Positions 40,417 to 49,696 are shown, numbered from the stretch's first letter. The stretch: DNA of 51,904 nucleotides from JACDDK01 sp038198445 (GCA_038198445.1 JBBPZZ010000036.1:1-51904), one strand, 5' to 3'. Made by a program: numbers and translations. Notes: generated by a model from the letters alone, not told the origin.

Positions 40417-41535
40417 TTACAACCCCGCCTTACGGAACAACTCCGCCCGCACGTCCTCGTCCCGCTCCTCGGCAAGCGCCTCCAGGATCTCCCGTTCCCG
40501 CCGGGTGAGCTTTTTCGGCACGACGACCTTGATCCTTACGATGAGGTCTCCCGCGCCACCGCCGCGCACCTTCCTGGCACCTGCCCCACGCACCCTAAAC
40601 TGTCTTCCATCCTGAGCCCCGGCCGGCAGACGCAATTTTACCGTTCCGCCGCCAGGCTTTGGCGCACTGATCTCCGCCCCTAGCGCCGCTTCCACGAAGC
40701 TCACCGGCGCATCGACCACAAAATCGTCACCGCGCCGCTTGAACACCGGATGCTCCTCGACCCTGGTTACCACGTACAGGTCTCCGGACGATCCGCCTTT
40801 CTGAGCGGCGTTTCCCCTGCCGGGAACCCGGATCTTCATCCCGTCTTTCACGCCGGCTGGTATCTTGACCGTCACCTGACGAGACTTCCGAACCCGCCCG
40901 CTCCCCTTGCAAGCCGGACAGGGCGTCTCGATGATTTTCCCCTCGCCCCCACACCTCCGGCACGTAGTCGATAGCGCGAAGAAACCCTGATCCCGGCTCT
41001 GCGTGCCGCGCCCGCCACACTCGGGACACGTCCTGGGCATCGTCCCCGGAGCCGCCCCCGTTCCCCGGCAATCGCCGCAACCTTCCTCAACCGGCACCGC
41101 AACCCTCGTCGTGGCACCCTTGAAAGCGTCGTTAAACTTTAGATTGACACTTACTGTTATGTTGCTTCCACGGGTGGCGGCAGCCGTAGACGGGCGATTG
41201 GCAGCGCCGAATACGTCCCCGAAGCTGCCGAAGAGGTCCGAGAAATCGGAGAAGCCTTCCGCGCCTGCTCCAGCGGGGCCTCCGGTTCCTGGACGGGTGG
41301 TTCCCTGGTTTCCGAAGAAGGCGCGGGGACCTTCGTCGTATTCCCGGCGTTTACGCGGGTCAGAGAGGATCTCGTGGGCGTGCTGAATCTCCTTGAAGCG
41401 GTCTTCGGCCTTGGGATCGTCGCGGTTGGCGTCCGGGTGGTGTTCCCGCGCCAGCTTACGATAGGCGCGCCGGATGTCGTCCCGCGAAGCCTCCTTGGGA
41501 ACTCCTAAAACCTTGTAGAGATCCTTCGTCTCCAT
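40417..41535 (-). CDS. dnaJ: Co-chaperone DnaJ
   Basis: Stimulates DnaK ATPase and delivers unfolded clients. The J domain (about residues 5-68) has the HPD motif in REHHPDANRDD. A Gly/Phe-rich linker (about 70-115) follows, then the zinc domain with four CxxCxGxG repeats (CGDCRGTG, CPECGGRG, CRRCGGEG, CPACKGSG), and two C-terminal beta-domains. 372 residues, normal. It lies between grpE and hspR with a few bases of spacing on each side. Confidence 0.96.
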   Translation of the reverse strand: METKDLYKVLGVPKEASRDDIRRAYRKLAREHHPDANRDDPKAEDRFKEIQHAHEILSDPRKRREYDEGPRAFFGNQGTTRPGTGGPAGAGAEGFSDFSDLFGSFGDVFGAANRPSTAAATRGSNITVSVNLKFNDAFKGATTRVAVPVEEGCGDCRGTGAAPGTMPRTCPECGGRGTQSRDQGFFALSTTCRRCGGEGKIIETPCPACKGSGRVRKSRQVTVKIPAGVKDGMKIRVPGRGNAAQKGGSSGDLYVVTRVEEHPVFKRRGDDFVVDAPVSFVEAALGAEISAPKPGGGTVKLRLPAGAQDGRQFRVRGAGARKVRGGGAGDLIVRIKVVVPKKLTRREREILEALAEERDEDVRAELFRKAGL

Positions 41536-41537
41536 CC

Positions 41538-42212
41538 CTAACCCTGAATAGCAACTACAACTTTGGCCGGACGGATCGGCTTGCCGTTGAGCAGGTAGCC
41601 GCGCTCGAAGGTCTGAACGATAGTCCCTTCTTCGTGCTCCTCGGAAGGCTGGCTCATTACGGCTTCGTGGACGTTCGGGTCGAAGTGCTGGCCGTCGGAG
41701 GCGACCGGGAGGAGGCCTGCTCCGTCGAGTACGTTCGCAAGCTGTATCCGCGTGGCGCGCACGCCCTCGCGGATGTCGCCCTCGTGCTCCAGGGCACGGT
41801 CGAGGTTATCCAAAACCGGTAGAAGTTCGATAATAATCCGCTCTGCCGCCGTCTCCAGGATACGAGCTTTCTCGCGTTCCTGGCGCTTGCGAGAGTTCTC
41901 GAACTCGGCCTTCAAACGGCGCAGGGCGTCCAGGTACTCATCCCGCTCTCGGCGCGTAGCCTCCAACTCCTCGGTGAGAGCGTAGAGATCCATCTCCCCA
42001 CCGGCGAAGGGTTCGTCCGGCTCCGGGTCCTCTTCGATTATCTCGATGTCTTCTTCGTTTACGGCCGCACCGGAATCCTCTGCTGTACTATCAGTAGAAG
42101 CGAGGTCTTCTGGGGAACCCTTGGCCTGATCTGCGGCTTCGGCATTCTCTTCCGGCGTGGGCTGGGGCTCGTCCTGACGATTCGGTTCGCGGCTCTGCTC
42201 TTCGTTGCTCAA
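41538..42212 (-). CDS. grpE: Nucleotide exchange factor GrpE
   Basis: Releases ADP from DnaK. Residues about 1-75 are acidic and disordered; the long helix (about 75-135, ALTEELEATRRERDEYLDALRRLKAEFENSRKR) and the C-terminal beta-domain with FDPNVHEAVMSQP and VVQ-like TIVQTFERGYLLNGKPIRPAKVVVA are characteristic. The TTG at 42212 is preferred, since GGAGGAG lies 5 bases upstream; the longer frame to 42263 lacks a site. 224 residues. It ends 3 bases before dnaJ. Confidence 0.95.
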   Translation of the reverse strand: MSNEEQSREPNRQDEPQPTPEENAEAADQAKGSPEDLASTDSTAEDSGAAVNEEDIEIIEEDPEPDEPFAGGEMDLYALTEELEATRRERDEYLDALRRLKAEFENSRKRQEREKARILETAAERIIIELLPVLDNLDRALEHEGDIREGVRATRIQLANVLDGAGLLPVASDGQHFDPNVHEAVMSQPSEEHEEGTIVQTFERGYLLNGKPIRPAKVVVAIQG

Positions 42213-42287
42213 AAAGCTCCTCCGTACTCGTAGATCCAACAGGCCAACCGCCGGGAGCCGCATAGCCAGCCCCCGGCGTTCTGGATG

Positions 42288-44192
42288 CTACTTGCGCTCC
42301 TCGTCCTCCTCGTCGATTACTTCGGCGTCCTCGACGAGATCTTCGTCAGGGTTCTCGTCACCCGAGGATCCCGCCGCGGCGTCCTGCTGTTGCTGGGCCT
42401 GCTGGTAGAGCACCTCGGAGAGCTTGTGCGAAGAGTTCATGAGAACCTCCTGCTTGCTCTTTATCTCCTCGATGTTGTCGCCGGCCAGAGCCTCTTTGGT
42501 CTCCTTTATTGCCTGCTCTACCTCGTTCTTCGTCGCTATATCCACCTTGCCGTCCACGTCCTTCATGGAGCGCTCGATGGTGTACACGAGGTTGTCGGCG
42601 TTGTTGCGGACGTCGGCCTCTTCCTTCCGGCGCTGGTCATCCTCCGCGTGCGACTCGGCGTCACGGACCATCTGCTCGATATCCGTGTCCGAGAGACCGC
42701 TCGAAGCCGTGATCGTAATGCGCTGCTCCTTGCCCGTACCCAGGTCCTTCGCCCCAACGTTCACGATACCGTTAGCGTCGATATCGAACGCAACCTCGAT
42801 CTGAGGTACACCTCTAGGTGCCGGCGGGATGCCGACGAGCTGGAAGTTGCCGATGATCTTGTTGTACATCGCCATCTCGCGCTCGCCCTGATATACCTTT
42901 ATTTCAACGGAGTTCTGGTTGTCATCCGCCGTGGTGAAAGTCTCAGCCTTACGTGTAGGTATAGTGGTGTTCCGCTCGATCAGCTTGGTGAACACCCCGC
43001 CTTTGGTCTCGATGCCCAGGGAGAGCGGTGTAACATCGAGGAGCAGAACGTCCTTGACCTCGCCCGCGAGTACGCCAGCCTGGATGGCGGCGCCGATGGC
43101 TACGACCTCGTCCGGGTTGATCCCGCGGTGCGGCTCTTTGCCGGTGATCTCCTTGACCTTCTCCTGGACAGCCGGGATACGGGTCGAGCCGCCAACCAGT
43201 ATCACCTGGTCCACCTGCCCGCTCTGGAGACCGGCGTCGCTCATCGCCTGACGCACCGGACCGGCCGTGCCTTCGACAAGCTCCGCGGTCAGGTTGTTGA
43301 ACTGCGCCCGCGTGAGCGTCAGGTCCAGGTGCTTCGGGCCGTTCTGGTCGGCGGTGATGAACGGCAGGTTAATGGAGGTGCTCGTCGTGGAGGAGAGCTC
43401 CTTCTTTGCCTTCTCCGCCGCTTCGACGAGCCGCTGGGTAGCCATTTTATCCTTCGAGAGGTCTATCCCCTCGGCCTTCTTGAACTCGGCGGTAAGCCAC
43501 TCCACTACCTTGGCGTCGAAGTCGTCGCCGCCGAGGTGGTTATTGCCGCTGGTGGCCTTGACCTCGAAGACGCCGTCGCCGAGCTCAAGGATGGAGACGT
43601 CGAACGTGCCACCGCCCAAGTCGAAGACGAGAATCGTCTGCTCGTTCTCCTTGTCGAGGCCGTAGGCGAGCGCCGCCGCCGTAGGCTCGTTGATTATGCG
43701 CTTGACGTTCAGACCCGCGATGCGCCCCGCGTCTTTGGTTGCCTGGCGCTGGGCGTCCTCGAAGTAGGCCGGTACGGTGACGACCGCCTCGGTCACTTCC
43801 TCGCCCAGATACTCCTCGGCGTCCCTCCTCAGCTTCTGGAGGAGCATGGCGGAGATCTCCGGAGGCGAGTAGTCTTTGTCGTCTATCTTCACCTTCACGT
43901 CGCCATTGGCCGAAGTAACGTCGTAACCAACCCGGCCAGCCTCGCTCTTCACGTCGTTGTAACGCCGGCCCATGAAGCGTTTGATCGAGTAAACCGTGCG
44001 CTCTGGATTCGTTACGGCCTGGCGGCGGGCAAGCTGCCCAACCAGTCGCTCGCCGCTCTTGCGGTCGAAAGCCACCACCGAGGGCGTCGTACGCTCCCCC
44101 TCGGAGTTCGTGATGACCACCGGGTCTCCACCCTCCAATACCGCGACGCAACTGTTCGTCGTACCCAGATCTATGCCAATACTCTTAGCCAT
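42288..44192 (-). CDS. dnaK: Chaperone DnaK (Hsp70)
   Basis: ATP-driven chaperone of 634 residues. N-terminal SIGIDLGTTNSCVAVLEGG, the VPAYFEDAQRQATKDAGRIAGL and FDLGGGTFDVSILELG motifs, and RIPAVQEKVKEITGK define the nucleotide-binding domain; residues about 385-500 form the substrate-binding domain, followed by the helical lid and an acidic C-terminal tail. It is the first gene of the heat-shock operon. AGGAGG lies 8 bases before the ATG. A sigma-A-type promoter (TTGCAG, 17 bases, TATACT on the minus strand) lies at 44233-44261. Confidence 0.98.
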   Translation of the reverse strand: MAKSIGIDLGTTNSCVAVLEGGDPVVITNSEGERTTPSVVAFDRKSGERLVGQLARRQAVTNPERTVYSIKRFMGRRYNDVKSEAGRVGYDVTSANGDVKVKIDDKDYSPPEISAMLLQKLRRDAEEYLGEEVTEAVVTVPAYFEDAQRQATKDAGRIAGLNVKRIINEPTAAALAYGLDKENEQTILVFDLGGGTFDVSILELGDGVFEVKATSGNNHLGGDDFDAKVVEWLTAEFKKAEGIDLSKDKMATQRLVEAAEKAKKELSSTTSTSINLPFITADQNGPKHLDLTLTRAQFNNLTAELVEGTAGPVRQAMSDAGLQSGQVDQVILVGGSTRIPAVQEKVKEITGKEPHRGINPDEVVAIGAAIQAGVLAGEVKDVLLLDVTPLSLGIETKGGVFTKLIERNTTIPTRKAETFTTADDNQNSVEIKVYQGEREMAMYNKIIGNFQLVGIPPAPRGVPQIEVAFDIDANGIVNVGAKDLGTGKEQRITITASSGLSDTDIEQMVRDAESHAEDDQRRKEEADVRNNADNLVYTIERSMKDVDGKVDIATKNEVEQAIKETKEALAGDNIEEIKSKQEVLMNSSHKLSEVLYQQAQQQQDAAAGSSGDENPDEDLVEDAEVIDEEDEERK

Positions 44193-44209
44193 GCAAGCGC
44201 CTCCTAAGA

Positions 44210-44261
44210 CTTAGTGTTTCTAAACTAGCAGTAGTATAAAATCTAAGTGCATGACCTGCAA
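44210..44261 (-). promoter_or_regulatory. dnaK operon promoter with possible HspR-binding inverted repeat
   Basis: On the minus strand the -35 TTGCAG (44256-44261) and -10 TATACT (44233-44238) are separated by exactly 17 bases. Just downstream, plus-strand CTTAGT (44210-44215) and ACTAGC (44224-44229) form an imperfect inverted repeat where HspR could block transcription. It is only a loose relative of the Streptomyces HAIR consensus (CTTGAGT-N7-ACTCAAG), so the operator part is weakly supported. Confidence 0.55.
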
Positions 44262-44365
44262 GTCTTTATACACGCATTAAAAGGTGCGTGCTCCGCTATT
44301 ATCACTCTATACTGTAGGATCACGCAGCAGACGGCGAGTAGTGAGGACGGAGGTCTTTCGGGGAT

Positions 44366-45058
44366 TTGGATGAAACTATTTTATTGGTAGATGACGACGC
44401 GGCTCTCTTAGAGGTTACGTCCATCGTGCTCGCCTCGGAGGGATACCGGGTGTTGACGGCGGAAGATGGGATAGACGCTTTGCGGGTCGTGGGGCGTGAC
44501 GGCCTGGACCTCGTGATTTTGGACATCATGTTACCGAGGATGAGCGGCTTCGAGGTATTAAAGAAGATCCGGGAGCAGAGCGACGTGCCGGTAATTATGC
44601 TGACCGCAAAGAGCCAGTCGGTGGACAAGGTCGTCGGACTTGAACTCGGGGCGGATGATTACATAACCAAGCCCTTCGACACCAAGGAATTGCTCGCCCG
44701 GATAAAGGCGATCCTGCGAAGGTTCGGACGGCGGGAAGGGCGGGGCCAGAATGGGATGCTCAAGCTCGGGACGTTGGAGATAGACCCCGAAGGCTACACT
44801 GTCAGCCGCGACGGAGAGCCGTTGGACCTCACACCGACGGAGTTCAAGATACTCGCGCTTCTGGTGCGGCGTCCGGGACAGGCGTTCACGCGAGGTCAGA
44901 TCTCCGAGGCAGTCTCGACCGGGCAGCATTATCTGGCGAGCCGCTACATAGACGTACACATCTCACGGCTCCGTGGAAAGATAGAGCGCGATCCTTCAAA
45001 GCCGGAGGTCATTCAGACCGTGCCGAGCGTCGGATATAGGGCCGCGAGACCAGCCTAG
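44366..45058 (+). CDS. OmpR-family response regulator, MtrA-like
   Basis: DNA-binding regulator of 230 residues. The receiver domain (1-122) has the acidic pair (VDDD), the phosphoacceptor Asp in LVILDIMLPRMSG (about residue 53), Thr in MLTAKS and Lys in ITKPFD. The C-terminal winged helix (about 130-228) has LTPTEFKILALLVRRPGQAFTRGQI and YIDVHISRLRGKIE. VDKVVGLELGADDYITKPF strongly resembles actinobacterial MtrA. The TTG at 44366 is the only fitting start; the nearby ATG at 44370 is out of frame. It is followed by its kinase gene after 70 bases. TATACT at 44308-44313 may be the -10. Confidence 0.9.
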   Translation: MDETILLVDDDAALLEVTSIVLASEGYRVLTAEDGIDALRVVGRDGLDLVILDIMLPRMSGFEVLKKIREQSDVPVIMLTAKSQSVDKVVGLELGADDYITKPFDTKELLARIKAILRRFGRREGRGQNGMLKLGTLEIDPEGYTVSRDGEPLDLTPTEFKILALLVRRPGQAFTRGQISEAVSTGQHYLASRYIDVHISRLRGKIERDPSKPEVIQTVPSVGYRAARPA

Positions 45059-45128
45059 CGGTTCCGCGCGGAGGTAGGGCATAGAGAAAAAAGGAAACAA
45101 GAGAAGCAACAGCGAACTCTTCCCGGCC

Positions 45129-46949
45129 TTGAGCTTCAGGGTCAGGATCTTTATGGCGCTCGTCGGGATTTCGTCCGTCGCCAGCCTCGTTATAGGGTTG
45201 GTCCTCTACTACTTCGCCCAACAGCGGCTGGTCGCGGCCGAGAGCGACCTTCTCGCCCAGCGCTCCCGCACGGCGAACACCGGCGCGACGGACTTCCTCG
45301 AAGGTCTACGCAAGCCGGAAGACCAGTCACTACCGGCTCCGGACACATATGCCGAGGAGCTCGTCCGCTCTGTCTCCGACCCGACGGGGCTTGGAGTGCT
45401 TTATCTTGGTCCCGGAGGCAAGCCCCTGGCCGCCCGCAACGGTCTCGGCGGCTCGATGGATCTCAAAGAAGATTACAAACGTCTGGAGTTAAACAAAGAG
45501 ATAGTCCAAAAAGTCCTCAAGTCTCCAGAGAAAGACGGACGGCTCATAACCGGCGGCGGGGCGCGTTACATAGCAGTCTGGCCGCTGACCGGCGCGGATG
45601 GCGAAGCGAGAGGCGTGATGGTCTACAACGCCCCCGGAGATGAACTGGAGAACGCGCTCGCCTACCTGCGGTACGGAATTCTCGGCGCTATCCTGACGAG
45701 CGTCGTCCTCGCCGGGCTAGGGAGCCTTATCCTTACTCGGCAGATCACGCGTCCCCTCTCCGATACCCGCGACGCGGCGATACGCGTGGCCTCCGGCGAC
45801 TACGCGGCCACCGTCCCAGTGACCAGCAACGACGAGCTGGGCGAGGTCGCCAGCGCATTCAACTACATGGCCGAGGAGATAGAGCACTACGTCGGGGAGA
45901 TCCAGGAACAAAAATCCCGCCTCGAAGGCGTCCTCGAAGCGTCTCCCGAGGCCGTCATAGCCACCGACTCAGAAGAACGCGTGACGATGGCGAACCCCGC
46001 CGCGGCCCGGATGCTCGGCATCCTGAGCTCGGATTATGGGCGCAAGCTGGCGGAGATAGGGACCTCCGGTGAAGTCGTCCAATGCCTGCGCGAAGCCGCC
46101 ATAACCGGCGCCGCCGTCCGGGAGATCGAATCAGGCGAGAAGGCTTTCTGGACTTACGCGGCCCGGATGAGCCGCGAGGGCGGAGGCGACGCCGGCATCA
46201 TCCTCGCGGTGCGGGACATAACCGAGCACCGTTCGCTGGAGAAGGCCAAGACCGACTTCGTCTCCGACGTATCGCACGAGCTGAGGACGCCGCTTACGAC
46301 GATCCAGAGCGCCGTGGATCTGCTGGACCGGGCGCGGGAGAGGCTGGATCCTCTGGAGCAGCGCGCCCTGGAGCTTGCGGATCAAGAACTAAAACGCATC
46401 CGGCGTATGGTGGAGGAACTGCTGACTCTCGCCCAGATGGATTCGTGGAAATACGCTCTGCGGCTCGGTCCCGCGGACCTCGGCGAGATCATTCAAAACG
46501 CCGTGGATTCCGTTGAATCAAAGGCCGAGCGGTTCGGCATCGAGGTAGTCTTTCACGACGGCATCGAGCACCGGTGCGTCTGCGATCCCGAGAAGCTTTA
46601 CCAGGTCTTTCTCAATCTGCTGGACAACGCTATCAAGTACTCGGACTCCGGCGCCCATGTGGGCATTACCATAGAAGAAGACGCCTCCACCCTGACGACT
46701 CGAGTCCGGGACACGGGTCCCGGTATCCCGGAAGATGACCTGCAACAACTCTTCGAACGATTTTACCGGGTGAACAAAGACCGCTCCCGCGCCACGGGCG
46801 GCAGCGGTCTGGGACTTGCGATCAGCAAACAGATAATCGAGATGCACGGCGGCGAGATCTCCGTCGACAGCGAGGTCGGCGCGGGCTCGACGTTCACGAT
46901 ACAGCTACCGAAAACTCCACTCCCCCGCTCCGTGAACAGTGCGATATAG
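45129..46949 (+). CDS. Membrane sensor histidine kinase with HAMP and PAS domains
   Basis: Partner kinase of the upstream regulator, 606 residues. Helix 1 (about 9-28) and helix 2 (about 178-200) enclose an extracellular sensor domain of about 150 residues. HAMP (about 200-255) is followed by a PAS domain (about 262-370), HisKA with the phospho-His in DVSHELRTPLTTIQSAV, and the ATPase domain with NLLDNAIKYSD, DTGPGIPEDDL and GGSGLGLAISKQI. The start is TTG at 45129; ATG at 45153 is an alternative. Its end overlaps the lipoprotein gene by 11 bases. Arrangement recalls mtrB, but MtrB usually lacks the PAS domain. Confidence 0.9.
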   Translation: MSFRVRIFMALVGISSVASLVIGLVLYYFAQQRLVAAESDLLAQRSRTANTGATDFLEGLRKPEDQSLPAPDTYAEELVRSVSDPTGLGVLYLGPGGKPLAARNGLGGSMDLKEDYKRLELNKEIVQKVLKSPEKDGRLITGGGARYIAVWPLTGADGEARGVMVYNAPGDELENALAYLRYGILGAILTSVVLAGLGSLILTRQITRPLSDTRDAAIRVASGDYAATVPVTSNDELGEVASAFNYMAEEIEHYVGEIQEQKSRLEGVLEASPEAVIATDSEERVTMANPAAARMLGILSSDYGRKLAEIGTSGEVVQCLREAAITGAAVREIESGEKAFWTYAARMSREGGGDAGIILAVRDITEHRSLEKAKTDFVSDVSHELRTPLTTIQSAVDLLDRARERLDPLEQRALELADQELKRIRRMVEELLTLAQMDSWKYALRLGPADLGEIIQNAVDSVESKAERFGIEVVFHDGIEHRCVCDPEKLYQVFLNLLDNAIKYSDSGAHVGITIEEDASTLTTRVRDTGPGIPEDDLQQLFERFYRVNKDRSRATGGSGLGLAISKQIIEMHGGEISVDSEVGAGSTFTIQLPKTPLPRSVNSAI

Positions 46950-48126
46950 GCTCTCGGCTCTTGCTCTGGCCGCGGCGGCGACTCTTCTCGCCGGCTGCGC
47001 GAGTTCGAGGGAAGTGTCTATAGCACCGCTACCTGCCGGCGAGAGCCAGGCGGACCTGGGGCTTGGACCGGGCGTCCGGCCCCTTAGCTCCGGTCCAGGC
47101 GACAAGAGCGCCCCAAACTGGAGCCCGGACGAAAGCAGGATCTCCTTTGTCCTGGACGGCTACGTGGTGGATAAACCTCTCAATACTCAAGGCTTGCGCC
47201 GCTGGACGACCAAAGACTTCGGAGCCGAGGAGGTAGAGTACAACTCCAAAGGTGGACTGACCATCCTCGGTAAGGATAACCCCTCGAACTCTAAAGCGCC
47301 GCAACCCGCGGGTGACAGCGGAGCAACAAGTTCTATATACCAGACCTTGCCTCGAAAAGAGTCTTTCAAGTTAAACAAAATCACCGGAGACGCCCTGGCG
47401 ATAGTTCCAGGACAAGATGGCAAAGGTCTGGTGGTAGCTCTAAAGACGAACACTTTTCAGAGCGGCATCGCCATTATCGGCAGCGACGGACGGGTGGAAA
47501 AGGTATACAAAAACCTCATCGGCGGCCGGGTCATGGGCCTCGCTCTCTCACCGAAGGGGGACCAGTTAGTCCTCTCAGTGCAAGGAGCCGCGACCTTCGC
47601 GTTATACGCCCTGGATCTCTCGGACGGAAGCTCGCGCGTACTCGCCCGGCTCAAGCCGGATTTGGAAATTTTCGGGGCTCCACAGTGGACCAGTCACGGC
47701 ATCTACTACGTGGCCGGAGACAAAAACATCGAAAAAACCGACGCCGCCCCGTACAAACTATACAAGATTGAGCCCGATTCCGATGCGCCAGAGCCCGCGC
47801 CTGGGGTTGGTGAAGACTTCATCGCTTCCAGTCTGCGAGCCTCGCCCGACGGTGAGCGGCTGGCCGTAATTGGCCGCCGCAACCCGAACTCCCTGACGAA
47901 CCTGTACATAATAAACGTCGCCACGAATGACCTTCAGGCCGCGACGTCGAACGACGACATGGAGATAAAGACCGGTCCCGAAGACCTTGCATGGTCGCGC
48001 TCCGGCGAAGAAGTGGCTATCATAGCCAGCGGCGCGGTCGCGGACCTCAAAGTGCATGCGGCCCCCGCCAGTTCTTTGCTGGCTGATTTCTACAACCTCT
48101 ACGAAGTTCCGGTCAACGAACAATGA
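46939..48126 (+). CDS. Propeller-type lipoprotein downstream of two-component genes
   Basis: Predicted secreted lipoprotein of 395 residues. The N-terminus (RYRLSALALAAAATLLAGCASS) is a lipoprotein signal with lipobox LAGC. The mature part has repeated WSPDESRISFVLDG-like and SPDGERLAVIGR-like motifs every 60-90 residues, typical of TolB/WD40-like beta-propellers (APNWSPDESRISFV, LSPKGDQLVLSV, ASPDGERLAVIG, LAWSRSGEEVAII). In actinobacteria mtrA-mtrB is followed by the propeller lipoprotein LpqB, which modulates the kinase; this gene occupies that place but lacks an obvious GerMN domain. The GTG start lies inside the kinase 3' end. Confidence 0.8.
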   Translation: MRYRLSALALAAAATLLAGCASSREVSIAPLPAGESQADLGLGPGVRPLSSGPGDKSAPNWSPDESRISFVLDGYVVDKPLNTQGLRRWTTKDFGAEEVEYNSKGGLTILGKDNPSNSKAPQPAGDSGATSSIYQTLPRKESFKLNKITGDALAIVPGQDGKGLVVALKTNTFQSGIAIIGSDGRVEKVYKNLIGGRVMGLALSPKGDQLVLSVQGAATFALYALDLSDGSSRVLARLKPDLEIFGAPQWTSHGIYYVAGDKNIEKTDAAPYKLYKIEPDSDAPEPAPGVGEDFIASSLRASPDGERLAVIGRRNPNSLTNLYIINVATNDLQAATSNDDMEIKTGPEDLAWSRSGEEVAIIASGAVADLKVHAAPASSLLADFYNLYEVPVNEQ

Positions 48127-48629
48127 GGGGTCTGGTCTTCTGGATCTCCGGGGCGGCTTTTGCATTCGTCGTCACGGCCGGAGCATTCCTGTTCCTCGCC
48201 AACCTGAGCAGCAACACATCCGAAAAAAGCCTCTCGCCCGCAACCCCTTCGGCCGCATCCGGTCCTTCCCTGAGCTTGAGTCTACAGAAGGATCAACTAT
48301 CCTCTCTCAAGCAGCTCAAGGATCAAAAACTAACCGTGACCGCCAAGAACTCCGGCGACGAGGAACTCTCTGGGATCAGCCTGACCTTGAAGGTATCCTC
48401 GGAGGACACGTCTATCCCGGAAGTCCGATACTACCGCGCCACAGTGGACCAGATAAAAGCTGGAAAGTCGTCCGATACGCCCCTCGACATCGACCTTTCG
48501 CCTCTGGATCAGAACGACGAGATAACGTCGACGAGGACGATAATAGAAGTTCGGGCCACTACGCCATCGGGCGTATCGGCGGTTAAGACCGCGATCTTAC
48601 CGACTCAGACGTCTCAACCATCTGGATAA
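48123..48629 (+). CDS. Membrane-anchored extracytoplasmic protein with Ig-like fold
   Basis: Unrecognised 168-residue protein. One N-terminal hydrophobic helix (about residues 6-28) anchors it with the rest outside. A Ser/Pro-rich linker leads to a beta-rich domain (about 55-165) whose pattern (KLTVTAKNSGDEELSGISLTLKVSS) resembles immunoglobulin-like or CARDB folds. Its ATG overlaps the propeller lipoprotein stop (ATGA), so it is the fourth gene of the two-component operon. It may bind a partner in the envelope sensed by the kinase. The end overlaps the convergent acetyltransferase by 47 bases. Confidence 0.72.
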   Translation: MRGLVFWISGAAFAFVVTAGAFLFLANLSSNTSEKSLSPATPSAASGPSLSLSLQKDQLSSLKQLKDQKLTVTAKNSGDEELSGISLTLKVSSEDTSIPEVRYYRATVDQIKAGKSSDTPLDIDLSPLDQNDEITSTRTIIEVRATTPSGVSAVKTAILPTQTSQPSG

Positions 48630-49233
48630 ACGCTCCTGGTGCGGGTGACGGAGTCTTCAGGTTCGGCAACTTGACGCGGCCCAGTAGACCCCGCGCAAGC
48701 TCGCCCACTTCGACGGCGCTACCCAGGTCGATGCGGGCCAGCGTATAAGGAACGCCTCGATACAACCCGGTACGTACCGGGCGCCAGCCACTCTCGACAA
48801 GGAACCTGGTCGAAACGTGCCGGGAAAGCCCGAGGTCGCTGGATATCGCCTCCACTTTCTCAACGCCCCGGTGACGTAGGTCCCGCAACATCCTGACCAG
48901 CAGGTGACGGCGCGTACGCGAATCTCCCTCGAGGTAGGCCAGTAGAACGGCATCCTCATCCACGGGTCCGACCGGATACCGTCCAGCACGCGGCAGACAG
49001 TCCCGCGGGCCATAGACCAGAAAGCCCAGGACATCCTCGCCTCGGCGCATCACGAACCCCGCCGTTCCCCAGGACTCCTCCAGCTCCCCGAACCATTCCT
49101 CCGCGGAGCACGCCCCCTCGGTCCAGTGAGAGATCACCGCACGTAGCCCCGGTATCGAGTCGGCCTCATCCGAGGATATCTCTACGATCACCGGAACAAA
49201 TGAGATGGGCTTGACCAACCTGCCTTTAATCAT
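48583..49233 (-). CDS. GNAT-like acetyltransferase
   Basis: A 216-residue protein with GNAT-like features: VMRRGEDVLGFLVYGPRD, then VDEDAVLLAYLEGDSRTRRHLLVRMLRDLRHRGVEKVEAISSD, and a closing STRFLVESGWRPVRTGLYRGV. The acetyl-CoA loop is less sharp than in typical members, so the family call is moderate. The ATG at 49233 is chosen because it overlaps the end of the YtxH gene; a longer frame to 49377 encodes only Arg-rich sequence that lies inside that gene. The substrate is unknown. The 3' end overlaps the opposite-strand gene by 47 bases. Confidence 0.68.
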   Translation of the reverse strand: MIKGRLVKPISFVPVIVEISSDEADSIPGLRAVISHWTEGACSAEEWFGELEESWGTAGFVMRRGEDVLGFLVYGPRDCLPRAGRYPVGPVDEDAVLLAYLEGDSRTRRHLLVRMLRDLRHRGVEKVEAISSDLGLSRHVSTRFLVESGWRPVRTGLYRGVPYTLARIDLGSAVEVGELARGLLGRVKLPNLKTPSPAPGAFIQMVETSESVRSRS

Positions 49234-49696
49234 CGCGCTCCCCAGTGGGGCCATCCAGCCGCTCCCGGAGACGAGCCCGCGTCTCCCGCACTTTCTCCCG
49301 AAGCTCTTCCGGCCTCGTATCGGGATCTTCCGTGATTTCCTTCTCCGACTCTTCCTCATAGACGTCCCGCGATACATCCCTTAGCGGCGGACGGCCCGAC
49401 GCGCTGTAGGTCTTGTCCGGCGATCCAGCCGGAGTCTCGCCCCCTACTCCGACAGCCGCATCCCGCTCCGGGGCCGTTCTCTGGCGGTGAGAACCTTCGC
49501 GCATCTCGGAGAAACGCTCCTGCATCCGCTCCTGCTTCTCGAAGTAGGTCTCGCGGCTTCGCTCGCGGGCTTCACCGGCCCGGTTGGAGATGGTGCCTCG
49601 AAGCTCCTTGCCGCTGCGCGGCGCGAGGAGTATGCCCGCCAGCACCCCCGCGACGCTCCCGAGCAAGAAAGTCCTCAGCCGCTGCTTGTCTATCAC
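49226..49696 (-). CDS. YtxH-domain protein
   Basis: 156-residue protein with one N-terminal hydrophobic segment of the YtxH type (RTFLLGSVAGVLAGILLAPRSGKELRG), followed by a charged, helical and probably partly disordered cytoplasmic region. YtxH proteins are associated with general stress in Firmicutes; their biochemical role is unclear. The gene overlaps the acetyltransferase start by 8 bases and follows the 2-phosphoglycerate kinase gene on the same strand. Confidence 0.78.
   Translation of the reverse strand: MIDKQRLRTFLLGSVAGVLAGILLAPRSGKELRGTISNRAGEARERSRETYFEKQERMQERFSEMREGSHRQRTAPERDAAVGVGGETPAGSPDKTYSASGRPPLRDVSRDVYEEESEKEITEDPDTRPEELREKVRETRARLRERLDGPTGERDD

Noticed and set aside
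42285..44207. A 640-codon plus-strand open frame opposite dnaK
   Set aside because: It mirrors the codon structure of dnaK on the other strand, has no recognisable motif, and dnaK is unmistakable.
44210..44229. A canonical HAIR operator for HspR
   Set aside because: The inverted repeat is imperfect and only loosely resembles the consensus, so it is kept as a weak candidate within the promoter entry and not claimed as a true HAIR.
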